A DNA stretch of 64,000 nt from Holophagales bacterium (lineage in GTDB: Bacteria > Acidobacteriota > Thermoanaerobaculia > Multivoradales > JAGPDF01). Below, piece by piece: positions 53,701 to 61,402 of the stretch (within the stretch, counting starts at the first letter, position 1; every line of letters begins with the position of its first letter). A program made the position numbers and the translations under genes. Location of the stretch: assembly GCA_016699405.1 (NCBI GenBank), contig CP064972.1:2201501-2265500 (forward strand), in the 5' to 3' direction. The notes below the pieces were generated by a model, which saw only the letters and a program-made list of their open reading frames with translations, was not told the origin of the DNA and searched no databases.

Positions 53701-54623
53701 AGGGGGCTTCGGGGGCGAGTCGGGCGGCGCGGGCCGGAGCGGAGCTGGTCACCGAAGGCGGAGAGGCCGCCGAGTCGGCGGTGGCGCGCGGCCTGCGCTC
53801 GACCTGTTCGAGCTTCCTGCCGGGAGAGACGGTGCTCACCGCCGACGGCAACGCGAAACCGATTCAGAAGGTCGCCGTGGGGGACCGCGTGCTCGGTGTC
53901 GAGGGCGGAGAGGGCACGAGCCGTCCCTATTCCGTGGCGGCAACGCTCGAGGGCGAGGCGACGACCCTGACCCGGGTCACCACCGCGTCGGGAGAGGTGA
54001 TCGACGCGACGGCGAATCATCCCTTCCGGGTTCACGGCATGGGGTGGATTGCGGCCCAGGATCTCCACGCCGACCTCTCGCTGGTGAATCTCGCGGGAGA
54101 GCCGGTGCCGCTGCGGTCGGTCGAGACCCGCACGCTGCCCGTTCCGCAGGCGGTCTTCAATCTGTCGATCGACGGTGCCGAGAACTACTTCGTCTCGGCC
54201 GACCACGTCCTGGTCAAGAACGTCCACGGCCTCTGTCTCGCGGCCAAGGGGACGAAGCGGCCGGGCTTCCGCAAGTCGGTCAAGGACCTGGTGTTCAAGC
54301 GCCAGACGATCAAGGGCGCCGTCCAGAGTGGAGTCAGCAAGCAGCGATTCGCGCGCTCGACGAAGATCGCCGTCGGCACCAAGGGGCGCAAGGTCAGCAT
54401 CTGGCAGCTCGACCATGCCAAGGCCCCCTATCGCGATCTGCTCTGGGCGGCCGGGAAGTCGAAGAAGGTGGTCACCTGGAAGAATATGATCGAGATCAGC
54501 AACTACGCTCCGAACCTGCGCTACCTGACCATGGCCGAAAACGTGTCTCATGCATTCGAGCCGACGACGGCCGCGGGCCGCAAGGCGGCGACGCAGATCC
54601 TCAAGGCGCTGGGATACTGGTGA
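47709..54623 (+). CDS. Giant SpvB/RHS polymorphic toxin with HINT autoprotease and HNH-like C-terminus
   Basis: 2304 residues. Signal peptide (1-27); SpvB-like N-terminus (about 40-330); FG-GAP/VCBS repeats ('GLLPMDVNGDGKTDFVSA' and at least five similar); a TcB-like middle; YD/RHS repeats (about 950-1640); an inserted segment with two hydrophobic helices (about 1647-1770); the RHS core ('YFFGQRYYDPEVGRFTTPD'); then Gly/Ala-rich helices (about 1874-1994). A HINT domain runs from C2033 ('CSSFLPGETVLT') to N2171 ('VKN'). The last 133 residues are the toxin, with D2235-H2236, N2269 and N2278..H2281 in an HNH-like order. The RHS shell probably encapsulates the toxin until HINT cleavage. The SUFU-like gene overlapping the stop is its immunity gene. 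Confidence 0.9.
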   Translation: MTLRLLRSLSLLCLTISLLGARSPAADATRAHAAPVPAEPVGTIDGVFSVDGNGAATYQIDLELPPGTAGLTPELALTYNSQRDNGTIGMGWALNGIESIARCNANQVPNGYTSAVSFSYRDRFCLAGTPLLAVSGEYGFDGTEYRMMRDTWTRVVSHGSCGQGPCWFSAQNKDGAELRFGFTTGTTGSRILATGRSDGAVRVWSQDRYTDLNGNAAAITYANNPLFGEYYPTRIDYSGNERTGLVPQRAVVFGYESRSDRITGYSGGSPWQILVRLASVETYVDSVLVKHYALGYDTSAVTQRSRLSSLLDCTTATPTTATCLPATVFEQSSPANGFSSGSSTNTGQSTSALLGLLPMDVNGDGKTDFVSAAKSSAKLALTTYLSTGRSLGAGSTQNTGTDAGNLGLLAMDVNGDRQGDVVMPVDQGGALSLYAYLSNGTGFGTSVQTATGRSAKALAYLPLDVDADGREDVVQLIEQSGKVGFVVFASTGTGTFSPAVTSSTTFSTENLGFFPLDVNGDGRVDVVQGQRSGGSVQFVYYLSDGRAFEGGVSVATGRNPTKLEIEPADVNGDSLGDLLLISLDGSSVEVAPYLSTGTTFRNVRPTTLAGGDDNLGVWSATLNGDDRADLVQLWKVGGKVRFLPYYGNGESFTAGPAFDSSLATESLGLKLLDLDGDGKQDALDPQDASGRLKLSLVLNTVGQPDLLTRVVNGLGGEVLVTHRPMTDASIYSKGRNAAYPVVDLQTSMPLVSAYTNTDGRGGRYSFSYHYDQGRVGYTGIGWLGFRAVKMTQDSNARFSEVLYGQDWPGNGLVARNGIYNQNGVALGTTDLTYRDVATNALQAKGIHQFVRAGEKYSAYADSHGGARLYTLEKVYEYDAFGNVSLISDLGQPGVTTTSRFNCFRYDNDVAAWRLGYVTQELLAKTESRCRSFLASPNPTWDPASDASWSKKSYDERRNVTSSATWDDSNDVWVTSTSTYDDYGNVLTTTDPAGKTTTYEFDATYHTFLARMTSPPNEAGVSLVDTFEYEPAFGHQIQNVDPNGNLFSWKVDTLGRVVDELGPEPGGSPTQPVRLRHTSFGRDALGAYTTVSSKPSWNASDDVATWFWEKTYTDGLEREWRTETRGDDAANSRVEEIRFNAEGQVSHTSLPYFASEAPSFIVTAYDVYNRPVTITQPDGTVQKIDFSQLGALKVYTTDAFGTADARTEIDQFDAFGQLTSQTFPNGEMYRYQYNTLGELVQIDTLPDRRQVVFTYDSLGRLRSTRSVDTGTTSYHWNGVNQMTGSTDADGNTVAYAYDDLGRATTVTGTTTAGTNVLRLTYDGATANGRGNVTRAELSHPVLGGYSYEIGYDPYKQTRAVAVALGGRSWSYGMDYTPLGQVVGEVYPDGAKLSVSYRPDASPSTLDLAVGGAPAETYVTYGGYDANGVPLRTTYKNGVETTRTFYPNAVATGKLESITAKRGSATLFANRYTWNRLDFVTQVEDLARSRGNETYTYDAAKLGFLTTAQGPYGSESYGYDKVGNRTNHNGVAYSYPTGSDRLSSYGPGTALTWNQNGTLKSLTNPTGAFTFTYNAGGQVVGITKDGAGAPGVVAYDFAGNRIFYRPIGSTEQFFAVSSDFEVADYGGGKVIATKYIDGQFGRAVAITTPSTAAPAEHRHAMAARLYEGGHGWRAAVLASGHGILARLSSPQVVAASKVGLLWLLTGIAVAASIAVVRRRSDRDATLCVRRQPAMAALAPLLAAVVLLATAIPADAALTPGANGPGNPTEGTLYFVQDLVQSTVAVTDAAGQASATVGYLPFGGVDPSASQGVDNFRPKFTDKSFDDDSKLYFFGQRYYDPEVGRFTTPDPAAQYLNPYVLAADNPISQMDPTGEFAFLAVIIIGAVIGAYMGAAAVNHDYNPANWDWKSGKTYAGLLGGAIIGAVGGALVEVAATAGVAAGIAGAILVGAGENAAFTAMGGGSAKEILISAAEGAAFGFLFGGAGAAAGRLLRGAGRAAEGASGASRAARAGAELVTEGGEAAESAVARGLRSTCSSFLPGETVLTADGNAKPIQKVAVGDRVLGVEGGEGTSRPYSVAATLEGEATTLTRVTTASGEVIDATANHPFRVHGMGWIAAQDLHADLSLVNLAGEPVPLRSVETRTLPVPQAVFNLSIDGAENYFVSADHVLVKNVHGLCLAAKGTKRPGFRKSVKDLVFKRQTIKGAVQSGVSKQRFARSTKIAVGTKGRKVSIWQLDHAKAPYRDLLWAAGKSKKVVTWKNMIEISNYAPNLRYLTMAENVSHAFEPTTAAGRKAATQILKALGYW

Positions 54624-55204
54624 CGACCGCGAGCGACCGCGTCAGGACCTATCTCGAGCGGATTCTCGGGCCGGTGGTGAGCGTCACCACCGGCCGGGAT
54701 CTCGTGGGCAGTCAAACGGCACCCTGCTCGATCGCCACCTTCGCCGACCAACCGGTCGAGGGGGCCTTCACCCTAGTCACGTTGGGACTTTCGGACTCGC
54801 CGCTGATCGGCCCGGAGGGCGAGCTGGTGCGCCAGGAGCTCCTGCTCTGCGGTTGGAATGCCGACCTCGACGACCGCCTCTACGGCCTGCTCTTCAGTGT
54901 CGCCACGGGGATCCGCGACGAGGGCGAGACCGCCAATCCAGGGGCCGTCCTCGAGCTCGATGGGCCGCTCTCCGAGCTGGGTGACCTGCGGCACGTCTTC
55001 CTCTACCCTCCGACCTACCACCGTGACGAGGTGGCGACGATCCCGGCGCCCGGCGATGGCGACTCGCACGGGGAGATCGAGGTCCTCTGGCTCCTGCCTG
55101 TCAACGCGGCGGAAGTGGACTTGATCGAGGAGCGGGGTCCGGAGGCCTTCGAGACACATCTGCTGGAAGCCGACCCGGATCTGCTGGACCTCCGGCGCGA
55201 CTGA
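54620..55204 (+). CDS. SUFU-domain immunity protein
   Basis: 194 residues from a GTG that overlaps the RHS stop by 4 bases (GTGA). The protein matches the bacterial suppressor-of-fused (SUFU) family: 'FTLVTLGLSDSPL', 'RQELLLCGWNADLDDRLYGL', 'HVFLYPPTYHR', 'EVLWLLPVNAAEVDLIEERG', 'AFETHLLEAD'. SUFU proteins are well-known immunity proteins for polymorphic toxins. The exact overlap with the toxin gene makes this role very likely, but the toxin-immunity contact is inferred. Confidence 0.85.
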   Translation: MTTASDRVRTYLERILGPVVSVTTGRDLVGSQTAPCSIATFADQPVEGAFTLVTLGLSDSPLIGPEGELVRQELLLCGWNADLDDRLYGLLFSVATGIRDEGETANPGAVLELDGPLSELGDLRHVFLYPPTYHRDEVATIPAPGDGDSHGEIEVLWLLPVNAAEVDLIEERGPEAFETHLLEADPDLLDLRRD

Positions 55205-55347
55205 CGCCGGCTGCTCTCTTCGCGGTCTTCGCCGCCGGTCGCTCGCCGTGTCGCGGGGTGCCGATCACCTCGAGAGGACGCAGCCACGACGCGCCTGGCG
55301 ATGCATCGACGCCGGTCGAGCGGCGAGATCCGCGGACGGCTGCCGGC

Positions 55348-56439
55348 TCAGCTTGTGGCGATCGGTGCGAAGGCGCGAACCAGATCGGCGAAGAAACGGG
55401 CCCCGGCGAGGATCTCTTCCTCGCCCACGTGCTCGTCGGCGGTGTGCGAGCGGGCGCTCGCGCCGGGCCCGCACTTGATCGCCGGGATGTCGCCGAGCAG
55501 CGCCCAGTCCGAGAGGGTCGGCGAGCCGTAGAGCCGCGCCTCCGGCCGGGCGGCGAGGGCGGCCCGCACGATCGCCGCGTCCTCGGCGGTGGCCTTCGGC
55601 AGCAGGCGCTCGGAGCGCACGACGACCTCGCTCTCGAGCATCGCGCCGAGCCGTGCCGCGAGCTCGCCGCGTGCGAGCCCCGGGGCGGTGCGCAGGTCGA
55701 GGATGGCGGTCGCTTCGCCGGGCACGCTGTTGCGCGCTTCGCCGGCGCGCAGAACGGTGGGCTGCAGCGTCGTCGAGCCGAGCTGCGGATGCGGCGGTCC
55801 GAGGTCGGTCTGCGGCAGTCGTGCGAGATCGCGGGCGAGCTTGAGGATCGGGTTGACGGCGCCGAGCGCGTCGGCGTGCGCCGCGTGGCAGGCGGTGCCG
55901 CGGGCGACGAGCTCGAGGATCAGCAGCCCCTTCTGCGCCACCGCGACGTCGAGCGAGGTCGGCTCGCCGACCACCGCGGCGGCGATCGGCAGCTCGCGCG
56001 CGGCGAGCGCGGCGAGCACGTTCTCCGTCCCCTTGCCGCGAGTCTCCTCGCCTTCGACCAGGGCGAGCCCGAGCGTGACCGCCAGCGGCTCGCGGCAGAG
56101 CGCGAGAAGCGCGGCGATCATCGCGGCGACCGACGCCTTCGCGTCGTTGCTCCCGAGCCCATAGACGCGCCCCTCGTCGACCGTCGGGGAAAACGGCGGG
56201 CGCGTCCAGCCGGAGCCCGGCGGCACGGTGTCGAGGTGCGTGTCGAAGAGCAGGAGCGGTGCCGTGCCGAGCGGGGCACCGCAGGTGGCAAAGAGGCTCT
56301 CGCCGATCCGCTCGGCGACGACGCCGCGCGACGCCAGCCACTCCTCGAGGAAGTCGACGATCGTCTTCTCGGAGCCCGAGACCGAGGGGATCGTCACCAG
56401 GGCGCGATGCAGCGCGAGGACTTCGGCGTCGGTCAGCAC
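55348..56439 (-). CDS. argE: M20 metallopeptidase-family deacylase of arginine synthesis (ArgE/DapE type)
   Basis: 363 residues from the GTG at 56439 (GGAGG 7 bases upstream); longer frames run into repeat DNA. Dinuclear-zinc residues are in place: H68 and D70 ('FDTHLDTVPPG'), bridging D99 ('GLGSNDAKAS'), catalytic E131 and E132 ('EGEETRGKGT') and 'VVGEPTSL'. A dimerisation lid occupies the middle. The family removes acyl groups from acylated ornithine, citrulline or diaminopimelate. Because the cluster contains an acylornithine carbamoyltransferase, the substrate here is probably N-acyl-citrulline. It is the last gene of the cluster, separated from argB by 455 bases of repeats. Confidence 0.85.
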   Translation of the reverse strand: MLTDAEVLALHRALVTIPSVSGSEKTIVDFLEEWLASRGVVAERIGESLFATCGAPLGTAPLLLFDTHLDTVPPGSGWTRPPFSPTVDEGRVYGLGSNDAKASVAAMIAALLALCREPLAVTLGLALVEGEETRGKGTENVLAALAARELPIAAAVVGEPTSLDVAVAQKGLLILELVARGTACHAAHADALGAVNPILKLARDLARLPQTDLGPPHPQLGSTTLQPTVLRAGEARNSVPGEATAILDLRTAPGLARGELAARLGAMLESEVVVRSERLLPKATAEDAAIVRAALAARPEARLYGSPTLSDWALLGDIPAIKCGPGASARSHTADEHVGEEEILAGARFFADLVRAFAPIATS

Positions 56440-56894
56440 GTGAGGTCCTCCGGGAAGTGCGCGATCACCGCGGCTCGGCGCATCGTTCCGAGAATCCCCG
56501 GCGGAGACCCCCCACCCAGGTCCCTCGCGTTGCTCGGGACGACAGCGGACGAGGGGTCGACCGCAGCGTTCCGGATCGCTGGGAGAGGCCGTGACGCCGA
56601 GGGTCCTTTCAGGTCCCTTGCGTTGCACGGGAGGACGGAGGGGGAGACGTCGGTGGCCGTTCTCCTCGTCGTCGCGAGGAGTTCCGGCGGAGACCCCCCG
56701 CCCAGGTCCCTCGCGTTGCTCGGGACGACGGTGGCCGCCGTTCCCCACGTCTTCCCGAGCGAGAGCGAGGGACCCGGGGGGCGGGCGGTACGGCAGGCGC
56801 TCGAACGAGCGCGGAGGTCGTCGCGCGACGCTCGCGTCGTGCTGCGAACGCTCCGGAGCCTGCCGTGACGTCGAGCCGTCATCGGCCCGAGAGT
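56440..56894. repeat. Patch of dispersed palindromic repeats between argB and argE
   Basis: 455 bases without a gene. Two 44-base units (56501-56544 and 56687-56730, 43 of 44 bases equal) share the core CAGGTCCCTCGCGTTGCTCG. A diverged partial copy lies at 56610-56636 and an inverted copy near 56756-56787. Related units occur at 60131-60245. They look like REP/BIME-type dispersed elements and would be transcribed within the arginine operon. Confidence 0.75.
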
Positions 56895-57821
56895 CTACTC
56901 GCTCTGTTCCTCCGGCAGCAGGCTCGCCAGCTCGGCGACGACCATCGTGCCGCACCCCTCGTTGGTGAAGAGCTCGAGCAGCAGCGCGTCGCGCAGCTTG
57001 AAGGAGATCAGGTGGGCGCGCTTGACGCCGCCCGAGATGGCGCTCTCGATCGCCGCCGCCTTGGGGAGCATCCCCTTGGTGAGGCTGCCGCCGGCGCGCA
57101 GGCGGGCGAGCCCGGCGAGGTCGACGTAGGAGACGAGCGAATCCGGGTCCTCGGGATTGGACAGCAGCCCGGGTGCCTCCTGCAGCAGCACGAGCTTCTC
57201 GGCCGGCAGGGCGCGGGCGATCGCCGCGGCGACACTGTCGGCGTTGACGTTGAGCAGTGCGCCGCGCTCGTCGGCGGAGATCGGACTGACGATCGGCAGG
57301 AAGCCGCCGTCGAGCAGATGGCGGAGCAGCGAGGCGTCGACCGAGACGATGTCGCCGACGTGCCCGTAGTCGACCGGCTGGTCGTGGCCGTCGACGTCCA
57401 CCGGCGGACGGCGCCGCGCCTTGACCAGGCCGGCGTCGACCCCCGAGAGGCCGACCACCGGAAGCCCCGAGGCGCGGCAGGCCGAGAGCAGCGCCGTGTT
57501 CGCCGTGCCGTTGAGCACCATCGTGGCGATCTCGAGCGTCCGCTCGTCGGTGACCCGGCGTCCGGCGACGAGCGTTACCTCGAGCCCCAACGCCTCGGAG
57601 AGCGCCGTCGTCTGCGGCCCGCCGCCGTGCACCACGACGACCTTCACGCCGAGGTGGTGGAGCACCCCGAGCTGCTCGGCCAGGCTGGCCATGGCGCGCG
57701 CGTCACCCATCGCCGCGCCGCCGATCTTGACCACGAACACCTTGCCCCGGAACATCTCGAGGTAAGGCACGGCGTGCTTGAGCGCCGCCACTTCGACTCC
57801 GCGCTGACCCACGTCCTTCAT
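56895..57821 (-). CDS. argB: N-acetylglutamate kinase
   Basis: 308 residues (GAGGAG site before ATG). It catalyses the second step of acetylated arginine synthesis, phosphorylating N-acetylglutamate. Visible motifs: 'VFVVKIGGAAM' (ATP site, about residue 28), 'VVVVHGGGPQTTALSEALGL', 'EIATMVLNGTANTALLSACR', 'ISADERGALLNVNADSVAAA' and 'GGSLTKGMLPKAAAIESAI'. The N-terminal helix before the kinase core ('VEVAALKHAVPYLEMFRGK') resembles the extra helix of arginine-inhibited enzymes, so feedback control is plausible. Confidence 0.95.
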   Translation of the reverse strand: MKDVGQRGVEVAALKHAVPYLEMFRGKVFVVKIGGAAMGDARAMASLAEQLGVLHHLGVKVVVVHGGGPQTTALSEALGLEVTLVAGRRVTDERTLEIATMVLNGTANTALLSACRASGLPVVGLSGVDAGLVKARRRPPVDVDGHDQPVDYGHVGDIVSVDASLLRHLLDGGFLPIVSPISADERGALLNVNADSVAAAIARALPAEKLVLLQEAPGLLSNPEDPDSLVSYVDLAGLARLRAGGSLTKGMLPKAAAIESAISGGVKRAHLISFKLRDALLLELFTNEGCGTMVVAELASLLPEEQSE

Positions 57822-57853
57822 CGCTGTCTCCTCAGATCTGCCCGCTCGCGGGC

Positions 57854-58864
57854 CTAGTGCTGCTGCGCGGCGAGCAGGCGGACGAGTACCGCCATCTGCG
57901 CCCACATGCGGTTCTTCGCCTCGTGCACGACCACGCTGCGCGGGCCGTCGAGGACACGGTCGGATACCACCACGTTGCGCCGCACCGGCAGGCAGTGCAT
58001 GAAGCGGCACTCCGGAGCGGCGGGAGCGAACCACGGCTCGTCGACGCACCAGTCGGCGAGTCCGGCGCGCAGCCGCCTCTCTTCGGCCTCGTGGCCGTAG
58101 ACGGCCGGCGACGACCACGACTTGGCGTAGAGCACGTGCGCCCCCGCCATCGCCGCCTGGCGGTCGTCGGTCTCGACGACCGAACCGCCGGAGAGCGCGG
58201 CGGCGGCGCGGGCCTTCGCCAGGATCGGGGCGGGGAGCGCGTACGCCTCCGGTCGCAGCACGACCACCTCCATGCCGCGCGCCGCCGCCATGTGCACCGC
58301 CGCGGCGGGCACGGCGAGCGGCAACGCCTTCGGATGGTTGGCCCAGGAGAGGACGAAGCGCCCGCCGCGGCGTGGCACCGCGAGGTCGTCGAGCGTCTTC
58401 CAGTCGCCGAGCGCCTGGCACGGGTGGTTGGCCGCCGACTCGAGGTTGATCACCGGGACCGGCGAGAGCGCGGCCATGCGGCGGAACTCGTGCTCCTCGA
58501 CGTCGGCGACGAGGTCCTTGCCGCCGGCAAAGGAGCGGATGCCGATGGCGTCGGCGTAGCTGGCGAGCACCGGGATCGCCTCGCGCACGTGCTCGGCGGC
58601 GACGCCGTCCATCACCACGCCCTCGCGCGTCTCGAGCTGCCAGCTCCCCTGGCCGGGCGAGATGACGAACGAGCTGCCGCCGAGCCGCGCCATCCCCGAC
58701 TGGAACGAGGCGAGGGTGCGCAGCGACGGGTTGAAGAAGAGGAGCGCCAGCACCTTGCCGGCGAGCGCTCCCGGTGCGCCCTGCCGCTCGAGACGCGTGG
58801 CGAGGGCGACGAGGTCGTCGATCTCGGCAAGCGAGAGGTCGGCGAGGTCGAGGAAGCTCTTCAT
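57854..58864 (-). CDS. argF': N-acetyl- or N-succinyl-ornithine carbamoyltransferase (ArgF' type)
   Basis: 336 residues; its start overlaps the aminotransferase stop by 4 bases. The carbamoyl-phosphate loop is 'FFNPSLRTLASF' (N45-P-S-L-R-T50) instead of the STRT loop of normal ornithine carbamoyltransferases. 'HCLPVRRNVVVSDRVLDGPR' is the acylornithine-type C-terminal signature. These enzymes make N-acetyl- or N-succinyl-citrulline. The residue that separates the two substrates lies near 90; the local sequence here is A89-A90-E91 and the assignment needs an alignment. Arginine would then be made by deacylation (argE) and then argG. Confidence 0.9.
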   Translation of the reverse strand: MKSFLDLADLSLAEIDDLVALATRLERQGAPGALAGKVLALLFFNPSLRTLASFQSGMARLGGSSFVISPGQGSWQLETREGVVMDGVAAEHVREAIPVLASYADAIGIRSFAGGKDLVADVEEHEFRRMAALSPVPVINLESAANHPCQALGDWKTLDDLAVPRRGGRFVLSWANHPKALPLAVPAAAVHMAAARGMEVVVLRPEAYALPAPILAKARAAAALSGGSVVETDDRQAAMAGAHVLYAKSWSSPAVYGHEAEERRLRAGLADWCVDEPWFAPAAPECRFMHCLPVRRNVVVSDRVLDGPRSVVVHEAKNRMWAQMAVLVRLLAAQQH

Positions 58865-60012
58865 GCGGAGATCTCCGAAAGGGCCTGGGCCAACTGGTCG
58901 ACGTGCTCGCGCCCGAGCACGAGCGGGGGCAGCAGGCGGACGACGTGCGGGTCGCCGCTGCCACCGGCGAGGATGCCACGGGCGAGCAGCTCGGTGAGGA
59001 TCTCCTGCGCCGGGCGCGTGGTGCGCAGGCCGAGCAGGAAGCCGTGCCCCTGGATGTCGACCACCGGTCCGACGCGACAGGAGGCGAGGATCGCCGCCGA
59101 CTGCTGCCGCACGTTGGCGAGCAGATCGTCGCGTTCGATGACGTCGATCACCGTCTCGACGAGGGCGCAGGCCATCGGCGCACCGCCGAAGGTGGTGCCG
59201 AGGTCGCCGAGCCGCAGCGTCGCGGCAAGCGCGTCGCCCATCAGCAGGGCGCCGACCGGGAAGCCGCCGGCGAGGCCCTTGGCGGTCGTCAGCAGATCGG
59301 GCGTGACGCCGTGCAGCTGGGCGGCGAACGGCGCGCCGGTGCGACCCATGCCGCACTGCACCTCGTCGAGGATGAGCAGCGCGCCGCGCTCGGCGGTGAG
59401 TCGCCGCGCCGCGTGCAGCCAGTCGCGCGACAGCGCCACGGCGCCGGCGACACCCTGCACCGGCTCGACGATCACCGCGGCGACGTCGTCATCGAGCACG
59501 GCGGCGAGGGCAGCTTCGTCGTCGCGCGGCACGAAGGTCACGGCGAACGGAGTCGAGGGGAAGCCGTACCACTTGGCGCTGCCCGCAGTCACGGCGGCGG
59601 CGGCGGCGGTGCGGCCGTGGAACGCCCCCTCGACGGCGATGATCCGGGTGCGTCGGGTCGTGCGCAGGGCGAGCCGCAGGGCGTTCTCGTTGGCCTCGGC
59701 GCCGGAGTTGACGAAGAAGACCTGGTCGAGCCCCGCCGGGGCGAAGGCGGCGAGTCGCTCGGCGGCGCGCCGGCGGGCGGCGTTCGGCACCGCGTTGCTC
59801 TGGAAGAAGAGCGAGCCGGCCGCCTCGGTGAGCGCGGCGAGCAGGCGCGGATGGCCGTAGCCGAGGAGCGCCACGGCGTGACCGCCGTAGAAGTCGACGA
59901 GCCACCGCCCGTCGGCGGTGCGCAGGCGGCAACCCTCGCCGGCGACGGGCTCGACGCCGAGCTGGGCGTAGACAGGGACGAGGTGCGGGCTCTCAGAGTT
60001 CGATCGGGTCAT
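58861..60012 (-). CDS. argD: Acetylornithine aminotransferase (class III PLP enzyme)
   Basis: 383 residues from the ATG at 60012 (GGGGAG site). Typical class III motifs are present: 'LVDFYGGHAVALLGYGHP', 'VFFVNSGAEANENALRLALR', 'VEGAFHGRTAAAAAVTAGSA', 'LILDEVQCGMGRTG' (the Asp for the PLP ring nitrogen) and the Schiff-base Lys in 'LLTTAKGLAGGFPVGALL'. It converts N-acetylglutamate semialdehyde to N-acetylornithine with glutamate as amino donor. Overlap with argF' indicates translational coupling. Confidence 0.93.
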   Translation of the reverse strand: MTRSNSESPHLVPVYAQLGVEPVAGEGCRLRTADGRWLVDFYGGHAVALLGYGHPRLLAALTEAAGSLFFQSNAVPNAARRRAAERLAAFAPAGLDQVFFVNSGAEANENALRLALRTTRRTRIIAVEGAFHGRTAAAAAVTAGSAKWYGFPSTPFAVTFVPRDDEAALAAVLDDDVAAVIVEPVQGVAGAVALSRDWLHAARRLTAERGALLILDEVQCGMGRTGAPFAAQLHGVTPDLLTTAKGLAGGFPVGALLMGDALAATLRLGDLGTTFGGAPMACALVETVIDVIERDDLLANVRQQSAAILASCRVGPVVDIQGHGFLLGLRTTRPAQEILTELLARGILAGGSGDPHVVRLLPPLVLGREHVDQLAQALSEISA

Positions 60013-60334
60013 GGATTCTCCCCGGCAACGGCAGCGAACGGATGGGACGCCCTCACCCCATCGACCTGAGCGAAGAGGGAATGACCGAGGACGACGACGG
60101 CTGGGCAGGCGGACGTACGCGAGACGTCCACCCTGTCGTCCTGAGCGAGAGCGAAGGACCTGGGGGTGGGGCGGCACGTGGCCGGTGCGATCTCGCGGCG
60201 GCTTCCCCCGCCCAGATCCTTCGCTGCGCTCAGGAAGACGGGGGGGTGGCTCGGGATGACGAGAGCTTGGCTCAGGATGACCGGGCGTCGACAGGCGAAG
60301 TTCGCCGCGGAGCGGACGGGGTGCATGGCTGCGT
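60013..60334. repeat. Inverted dispersed repeats between argC and argD
   Basis: 322 bases without a gene. Units at about 60131-60175 (core CTGAGCGAGAGCGAAGGACC) and 60201-60245 (core CAGATCCTTCGCTGCGCTCA) are inverted copies of one another and relatives of the 56440-56894 elements. Together they form a large imperfect palindrome. Short diverged pieces flank them (60064-60084, 60262-60280). In the operon transcript this would fold into a long hairpin. Confidence 0.75.
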
Positions 60335-61402
60335 TCAGATCCATCCGAGGCCGGCGGCCTCGAGCCCGGCCGTCTCCGGCAGGTCGAAGAGACGGTTCAT
60401 CCATTGCACGGCGCCGCCGGCGGCGCCCTTCGTCAGATTGTCGAGGACGGAGAAGGCCACGAGGCGCCGACCGCGCACGGCAAACGCGAGCACGGCGCGA
60501 TTCGTGCCGACGACCGACTGGAGCTTCGGCGGCTCGCTCTCGACGCAGACGAACGGGGCCTGGGAGTAGAAACCGGCGACCGCTTCGCGCACCGCCTGCG
60601 CGGTCCTCTCGCTCGTCAGCCGCGCGTGCAGCGTCGCGTGGATGCCGCGTGCGAACGGCCCGGCGTGCGGCACGAAGGCGAGATCGGGCTCGATGCCGGT
60701 CGCGGCGAGCGCCAGGGCGCGCATCTCCGGCTCGTGGCGATGGGCGAGCGCGCCGTAGGCGAAGAGCGTGCTGCGCCGCTCGGGGTGGTGCGTCGTCGCC
60801 GTCGGCGTGCGGCCGGCTCCGGTCGAGCCGGTGATCGCCGTGACCGAGATCTCCGGCTCGACGAGACCGAGGGCGAGCAGCGGCACGGTGGCGAGCGTCA
60901 CCGCGGTGGTGAAGCAGCCGGGGTGTCCAACGTGGCGCGGCGTCGCTCCACGGTGGTGCTCGGGAAGCGCCGAGACGAACTCGGCCATCCGCGCCGGCGC
61001 GCCGTGCGGATGGCGATAGACCGCTTCGTAGGCAGCCGCGTCGGGGTAGCGGAAGTCGGCCGAGATGTCGACCACGCGCGCCGTGCAGCCGCAAGCCTCG
61101 GCCTGGCCGAGAAGACGATCGACGCCGGCGGCGGCGTGGCCGTGCGGGAGCGCCGCGAAGACGGCGGCGTGCGGCAGACCCTCGAGGTGTCCACCGACCT
61201 CTGCGGGGGCGACGAAGGCGAGCCCCGGGAAGGCGCCGCGCAGATGTGGGAACTGCGCCTCGACGCGCTCTCCGGCGTGCCCCTCGGAGGCGATGGCGAC
61301 GACGGCGAAGCGCGGATGGCCGGCGAGCAGGCGCATGAGCTCGCCGGCGACGTAACCGCTGCCGCCGAGGACGACGGCGGGGATTCCCGTGCTCTCGCTC
61401 AT
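60335..61402 (-). CDS. argC: N-acetyl-gamma-glutamyl-phosphate reductase
   Basis: 355 residues; the start overlaps the preceding gene by 4 bases. The N-terminal NADP fold begins 'AVVLGGSGYVAGELMRLLAG'. The catalytic Cys is C163 in 'HVGHPGCFTTAVTLATVPLL', and 'SVTAITGSTGAGRTP' and 'FVPHAGPFARGIHATLHARL' are further family motifs. It reduces N-acetylglutamyl phosphate to the semialdehyde. Type and length are normal. Confidence 0.95.
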   Translation of the reverse strand: MSESTGIPAVVLGGSGYVAGELMRLLAGHPRFAVVAIASEGHAGERVEAQFPHLRGAFPGLAFVAPAEVGGHLEGLPHAAVFAALPHGHAAAGVDRLLGQAEACGCTARVVDISADFRYPDAAAYEAVYRHPHGAPARMAEFVSALPEHHRGATPRHVGHPGCFTTAVTLATVPLLALGLVEPEISVTAITGSTGAGRTPTATTHHPERRSTLFAYGALAHRHEPEMRALALAATGIEPDLAFVPHAGPFARGIHATLHARLTSERTAQAVREAVAGFYSQAPFVCVESEPPKLQSVVGTNRAVLAFAVRGRRLVAFSVLDNLTKGAAGGAVQWMNRLFDLPETAGLEAAGLGWI

